From Parvularcula lutaonensis (GTDB lineage: Bacteria > Pseudomonadota > Alphaproteobacteria > Caulobacterales > Parvularculaceae): a stretch of 64,000 nucleotides of DNA. Below the pieces are notes generated by a model. The model was not told where the DNA came from, did not search any database, and was given only the letters and a program-made list of their open reading frames with translations. Shown here piece after piece: positions 60,282-64,000 of the stretch; the stretch's first letter is position 1; each line of letters opens with the position of its first letter. A program made the position numbers and the translations under genes. The DNA lies in contig NZ_BMXU01000001.1 in the NCBI RefSeq assembly GCF_014651915.1, positions 806,001 through 870,000 on the forward strand, written 5' to 3'.

Positions 60282-61064
60282 ATGATCTCTCCCAACGAAC
60301 TTTTCAGTGTCTCCGGCAAGACCGCCGTCATCACCGGCGGCACCCGCGGCATCGGCTTCGACATGGCGATGGCCCTCGTCTCCAACGGCGCGACGGTTTT
60401 CGTATCCTCGCGCAAAGAGAATGCCGTCGCCTCCGCTGTGGAGGAACTGGCAAAGCACGGCACGGCTTATGGCTTCGCCGCCGATCTCGGCACCGTCGAA
60501 GGGGCGAAACTGCTCGCGGATTTCGTCAGCTCCAAGACGGACAAGGTCGACATCCTCGTCAACAATGCCGGCGCGACCTGGGGCGCAACCCTCGAGGAGT
60601 TTCCCGAGGAGGGTTGGGACAAGGTGATGAACGTGAACCTCAAGGGCCCGTTCTTCCTGACCCAGAAGATGCTTCCCCTTCTCAAGGAAGCCGCTTCGAA
60701 GGAACAGCCCGCCAAGATCATCAATGTCGCCTCGGTCGAAGGCATGCGCGCGGGTCAGATGGAGACCTATTCCTACGGCGCGTCCAAGTCCGCGCTCATT
60801 CACCTTACGGAGCACCTGGCGTTGCAACTTGCCGGCCGGAATATCACCGTCAACGCCATCGCGCCCGGACCCTTCGCCACGAAGATGATGGCGGGCACGA
60901 TCCAGATGGCAGGCGAGGACACGATCGCGGGCATGGTCCCGCTCAAGCGCCTCGGCCAGTCCGAGGACCTCTACGCCATGGTGCTCTATCTCGGCTCGCC
61001 GGCGTCGAACTACGTGACGGGCCAGACGATCGCGCTGGGCGGCGGGCTCGGCACCGTTGCCTGA
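60282..61064 (+). CDS. Classical SDR-family oxidoreductase (FabG/gluconate dehydrogenase-like)
   Basis: This 260-aa NAD(P)-dependent reductase has TAVITGGTRGIGFDMAMAL, NNAGATWGATLEEFP, the catalytic Ser in NVASVEGMRAG, YxxxK in YSYGASKSALIHLTEHLALQLAGRNITVNAIAPGPFATKMM and the C-terminal YVTGQTIALGGG. GAGG is nine bases before ATG 60282; a GTG 15 bases upstream is the alternative. Substrate unknown. Confidence 0.92.
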   Translation: MISPNELFSVSGKTAVITGGTRGIGFDMAMALVSNGATVFVSSRKENAVASAVEELAKHGTAYGFAADLGTVEGAKLLADFVSSKTDKVDILVNNAGATWGATLEEFPEEGWDKVMNVNLKGPFFLTQKMLPLLKEAASKEQPAKIINVASVEGMRAGQMETYSYGASKSALIHLTEHLALQLAGRNITVNAIAPGPFATKMMAGTIQMAGEDTIAGMVPLKRLGQSEDLYAMVLYLGSPASNYVTGQTIALGGGLGTVA

Positions 61065-61116
61065 TAGCTTAACCCTATGATGTGATAAGGTTGCGTTTTC
61101 GACTCAAATTGTAGAT

Positions 61117-61146
61117 ATCCCCCATCAGACTAATCCGATGGGGGAT
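61117..61146 (+). promoter_or_regulatory. Leader hairpin enclosing the ribosome binding site
   Basis: ATCCCCCATC (61117-61126) and GATGGGGGAT (61137-61146) form a perfect 10-bp stem with a 10-nt loop. The G-run at 61140-61144 is the only Shine-Dalgarno candidate for ATG 61150, so the stem would hide it. No T-run follows; it is not a terminator. Confidence 0.65.
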
Positions 61147-61149
61147 TTC

Positions 61150-61740
61150 ATGCGTCATTTCCTGCTCGCGGCAGCAACCGCAGCCACCATGGCGATCGGC
61201 AGTGCCAACGCTGCCATCGTCAGCTTCACCGAGGGCGCCCGCCCGCTCGAGCCCGGCTCCACCAAGCTCGGCGATGCCAGTGCATCTCCGAACGGCACCG
61301 ATCTCGATGCCGGTCTCGGCGGCTCTGTCGATCGCGGTGACATCATCAATCTCTTCGGCCGCATCGTCGGATCCGAAGACGTGTTCAACTTCACCGCTGG
61401 CAACAGCTTCGACTTCAACCTGATCCCGGCACCGAGCGGCAATTCCGCTGGCGTGACCCCGGAGCGCGGCCCGTCCCCGCACCAGATCTTCTTCAAGTTC
61501 ACGAACACGGACACCAACATCGTCACGACCTTCGTCGCCAATGCGAGCACGCCGGTCGGCACGCTCGGCACGCTGATCGCTGGCAACTACATTCTCGAGC
61601 TCGACATGGATCCGGACAACCGGCGCCGCGTCGCGCTCTACGATATCCAGGTCGCAGGCGTTCCGGTTCCCGGCGCCCTCCCGCTCTTCGTTGCGGGTCT
61701 CGCAGGCTTCGGCGCCATGCGTCGCCGCAAAAAGGCATAA
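61150..61740 (+). CDS. PEP-CTERM-type exported protein (exosortase substrate)
   Basis: This 196-aa secreted protein has a signal peptide (MRHFLLAAATAATMAIGSANA), a beta-rich middle with repeated Thr/Asn/Gly segments, and a C-terminal sorting tail: VPVPGALPLFVAGLAGFGAM followed by RRRKKA. This is the short motif-membrane helix-basic layout recognised by exosortase in alphaproteobacterial VPxPG variants. It is probably a surface or extracellular-matrix protein. ATG 61150 follows GGGGGA; ATG 61138 would place the start inside the stem. Confidence 0.85.
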   Translation: MRHFLLAAATAATMAIGSANAAIVSFTEGARPLEPGSTKLGDASASPNGTDLDAGLGGSVDRGDIINLFGRIVGSEDVFNFTAGNSFDFNLIPAPSGNSAGVTPERGPSPHQIFFKFTNTDTNIVTTFVANASTPVGTLGTLIAGNYILELDMDPDNRRRVALYDIQVAGVPVPGALPLFVAGLAGFGAMRRRKKA

Positions 61741-61797
61741 CGACAGGCGCGCAAAACAGCCTGCACGTTACGCTTCGCGACATTTGCGCACTCGCAT

Positions 61798-61833
61798 GTC
61801 CCGGTGGATCGGTTAGATCCTCCGGGACTTTTT
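61798..61833 (+). terminator. Terminator between PEP-CTERM gene and second TonB receptor
   Basis: A stem GTCCCGG-t-GGATC (61798-61810) pairs with GATCC-t-CCGGGAC (61816-61828) with one T-T mismatch and a GGTTA loop, followed by five Ts (61829-61833). Confidence 0.92.
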
Positions 61834-61851
61834 GTGCGGGGAACTGACTGA

Positions 61852-64000
61852 ATGATCGCCGAGCGCAGCCTAGCCGCCTTCTTTTTCTGTATCGGAACGT
61901 CTCCCCTCGCACTCTCCACGGCCATCGCGCAGGAGCGGGCGACCCAGGACGATACCGAGGTGACTGCCGAAGCAGAAGCTGCTGGCGATAGGGATATCAT
62001 TGTCGTCGATGGCGTCCGGCGCCGGGGCATCACCCTTTCCAACGTCGAGCCCGAACTGACCCTGACCGAGGCCGACATCGAGGCCTATGGAGTCTCTTCC
62101 ATCGCGGAGCTGCTCGAACAGCTTGCGCCGGAGACTTCTTCCGGCCGCTCTCGTCGGGGCAGTGGCGGCAGGCCCGTGGTGCTTCTCAACGGGCGGCGGA
62201 TCTCAGGCTTTCGCGAGATCGGTCGCTATCCACCCGAAGCCCTCGCACGGGTCGAGATCCTGCCCGAAGAGGCCGCCCTCGCCTACGGCTTCAACGCCGA
62301 CCAGCGGGTCATCAATTTCATCCTCAAGCCCAACGTCATCGTCCGCGCGGCGGAAGGCCAGGTTCAGACCCGGCAGGCCGGCGGCAACGCCACGACCCAG
62401 GCGAGCCTGCAGCGCCTCTCCGTGGACGGATCGAAACGCTTCTCCATCGACCTCAGCTACGAGACGCAGTCGGAGCTCCTCGAAAGCGAGCGCGATTTCA
62501 TCTCCGAGCAGCCCGCCCTTCCCTTTGCATACCCCGGCAATCTCGGTGCCGACAATTTCGGCGACCCCATCGGCGCACAGCTCGGCGGCGATCCTGCTTT
62601 CACGGTGGCGGCACTGCAGGACAACAGCTTCAACCTTCCTCTCGTCGGCAGCCGGAACCCCGAAGACGACCAGTCCCAGCGGACACTCCAGCCGGAACGC
62701 GAGCAACTCGTCCTCGGCTTCAGCCGTGCTTCCGGCTTCGCCTGGGACAGCGTGCTGACGCTCACCGGTGAACTCGAGCGGAGCGAGGCGACCCAGAAAC
62801 TGGGGCTCGGCGACATCGCACTCGATCTTCCGGGGACGAACCCGTTCGTCCCCTTCGGCGACGGGCTGACGCTCTACACGCAGGTCCCTTCGGACGGGCC
62901 CCTCTTGCAGGAAAACGACACGGATGTTCTTTCTGGCGGGATCGCCGTGGTCAGCAAGCCGAGCAGGACCAACTGGACCTTCACCGCAAACTATGAAGTC
63001 TCGGACAATGAGACGGTCACGGATCTCTCGCTCGACACCGCGCAGCTTCAGGCAGCAGTTGATGGCGGCGCCGATCCCTTTGCGGCGCTCGGCACGGCGG
63101 TCTTCACCCGCGAGCAGCGGATCACCGAAAGTGAGACCCGTACCGGCGAGGCCGAATTCGTCGTCAATGCAAAGACCTTCGCCCTTCCCGCCGGCGACCT
63201 TCAGGTCTCCGCGCAGGCCGGCCTCTTCAGCCGCGAACTCGATACGCGGGTGGTCGACAGCGCCGGAGAAACCGAATCCGCTCTCAGCCGCGAGACGGTG
63301 CGTGGGCAGTTGAGCGTCGATGTCCCGCTCGTCGATGCCGTAGACGGATGGGTCGGGCGCCTTGCGGTCAACGGGAACATCAACGCACGCGACCTGTCAG
63401 ACTTCGGCACACTGACGAGCTGGGGCGGCGGCTTCAACTGGCGCCCTTCGGAGAGATTCCGGTTGCTCGCTTCCTACACCCGCGAGGAAGGCGCCCCCGG
63501 CATCGCCCAGCTTGGCGACCCGGTTCTCGTGACACCCAATGTCCGGGTCTTCGATTTCACCACCGGCGAGACCCTGCTGGTTGATGCGATCACTGGCGGC
63601 AACCCGGCGCTCGTCGCGGACAGCCGCGACGTCTCGAAGGTTGGCGTGCAGATCAAACCGTGGGAGGAGCGCGAGGTCACGCTCAATATCGACTACACGC
63701 AGTCCTTCCTCGAGGACGAAGCCCGCGCATTCCCCGCCCTGACGGCCGAGATCGAAACCGCCTTCCCCGACCGGTTCACGCGGGATGCGAGCGGGACGCT
63801 GATCGCCATCGACCAGCGTCCGGTCAATTTCGAGGAGGGCAACAACCGCCAGCTCAGGACGGCGCTGAACTGGTCAAAACGGCTTGGCGGTCGCGGCGGG
63901 CGTCCGGGCGGCGGCAGGCCGCAAGGCGCAGGCGGCCCTCCTGGCGGAAGACCCCAGGCGGCATCACGGCCGGAAGGCGCCGAGGGGCAGAGCCAGCAAA
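61852..64000 (+). CDS. TonB-dependent receptor, 5' part (runs off window)
   Basis: The frame is open from ATG 61852 to the window end (716 codons and counting). It has a signal peptide (MIAERSLAAFFFCIGTSPLALSTAIA), a plug domain (DIIVVDGVRRRGI, VSSIAELLEQLAPETSSG, VVLLNGRRISGFREI, RVEILPEEAALAYGF, VINFILKPN) and the start of a beta-barrel. The plug resembles the group with a short, degenerate TonB box. Starting near base 63883 there is a low-complexity Gly/Arg/Pro/Gln stretch that continues to the end of the window. It lies 18 bp after the terminator of the PEP-CTERM gene; ligand unknown. Confidence 0.9.
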   Translation, partial: MIAERSLAAFFFCIGTSPLALSTAIAQERATQDDTEVTAEAEAAGDRDIIVVDGVRRRGITLSNVEPELTLTEADIEAYGVSSIAELLEQLAPETSSGRSRRGSGGRPVVLLNGRRISGFREIGRYPPEALARVEILPEEAALAYGFNADQRVINFILKPNVIVRAAEGQVQTRQAGGNATTQASLQRLSVDGSKRFSIDLSYETQSELLESERDFISEQPALPFAYPGNLGADNFGDPIGAQLGGDPAFTVAALQDNSFNLPLVGSRNPEDDQSQRTLQPEREQLVLGFSRASGFAWDSVLTLTGELERSEATQKLGLGDIALDLPGTNPFVPFGDGLTLYTQVPSDGPLLQENDTDVLSGGIAVVSKPSRTNWTFTANYEVSDNETVTDLSLDTAQLQAAVDGGADPFAALGTAVFTREQRITESETRTGEAEFVVNAKTFALPAGDLQVSAQAGLFSRELDTRVVDSAGETESALSRETVRGQLSVDVPLVDAVDGWVGRLAVNGNINARDLSDFGTLTSWGGGFNWRPSERFRLLASYTREEGAPGIAQLGDPVLVTPNVRVFDFTTGETLLVDAITGGNPALVADSRDVSKVGVQIKPWEEREVTLNIDYTQSFLEDEARAFPALTAEIETAFPDRFTRDASGTLIAIDQRPVNFEEGNNRQLRTALNWSKRLGGRGGRPGGGRPQGAGGPPGGRPQAASRPEGAEGQSQQ

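Noticed and set aside
1-64000. CRISPR array, tRNA, IS element or prophage
   Set aside because: No spaced direct repeats of array type, no T-loop GGTTCGAATCC-type sequences in the intergenic gaps, and no transposase or phage structural genes were seen.

Overview
The window is GC-rich, densely packed chromosomal DNA from an alphaproteobacterium, probably from the Parvularculales/Caulobacterales (Hyphomonadaceae-like) side of the class. The grounds are: a complex I NDUFA12 subunit next to a DUF2155 gene and aat; a pyruvate dehydrogenase E1 beta with its own lipoyl domain; a meso-DAP type MurE; long TonB-dependent receptors; an RNase P RNA directly upstream of mraZ; and a RNase E tail with arginine tracts. 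The family-level placement is inference. I saw no phage, IS element, CRISPR array or tRNA gene.

Layout. 1-5 kb: 3' end of rne, a CNT nucleoside transporter, an M48/TPR periplasmic protease and a DsbA-like lipoprotein. 5-9 kb: a roughly 520-bp leader, then a 1098-aa TonB-dependent receptor with a strong terminator. 9-13 kb: thiS-thiG on the minus strand and a plus-strand aroQ-accB-accC-pgsA run. 12.8-29.9 kb: a minus-strand division and cell-wall (dcw) cluster in the order mraZ-rsmH-ftsL-ftsI-murE-murF-mraY-murD-ftsW-murG-murC-(60-aa membrane protein)-murB-ddl-ftsQ-ftsA-like, then a nitroreductase where ftsZ would be expected. Almost every junction is an ATGA, GTGA, TGATG or TAATG overlap. A four-repeat MraZ operator lies upstream of mraZ, and rnpB follows at 30.1-30.5 kb.

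30.5-42 kb: a Gfo/Idh/MocA oxidoreductase; a coupled ilvE-DUF2834-SDR-HCCA isomerase-TRIC channel operon; mazG-nitrilase; a ClpP paralogue; an inositol-phosphatase-like gene with DUF3253; a type I haloalkane dehalogenase; and malate synthase G. 42-48.6 kb: small lipoproteins, then pdhC and pdhB separated by three DUF805 membrane proteins and a lipoprotein, then a sulfotransferase. 48.6-52.6 kb: two SDRs flanking a GMC dehydrogenase/twin-arginine small subunit/cytochrome c operon. 52.7-64 kb: M13, M14 and M48 peptidases, an alpha/beta hydrolase lipoprotein, aat, DUF2155, NDUFA12, an I78 inhibitor, an SDR, a PEP-CTERM-type exported protein and the 5' part of a second TonB-dependent receptor that runs off the end.

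Most striking result. Inside an otherwise canonical, tightly coupled dcw operon, the proteins in the murD and ftsA slots keep the fold-level signature and an intact frame but have lost their catalytic or nucleotide-binding motifs. ftsZ is absent from the end of the cluster. MurC, MurE and MurF next door are canonical, so this is not general sequence drift. The reading is that both are pseudo-enzymes retained for a structural or regulatory role, with the real MurD activity (and ftsZ, possibly a second ftsA) elsewhere in the genome. Two RNA-level arrangements also stand out: a hairpin burying the ribosome binding site of the PEP-CTERM gene, and a terminator whose 3' arm is also the ribosome binding site of the next gene.
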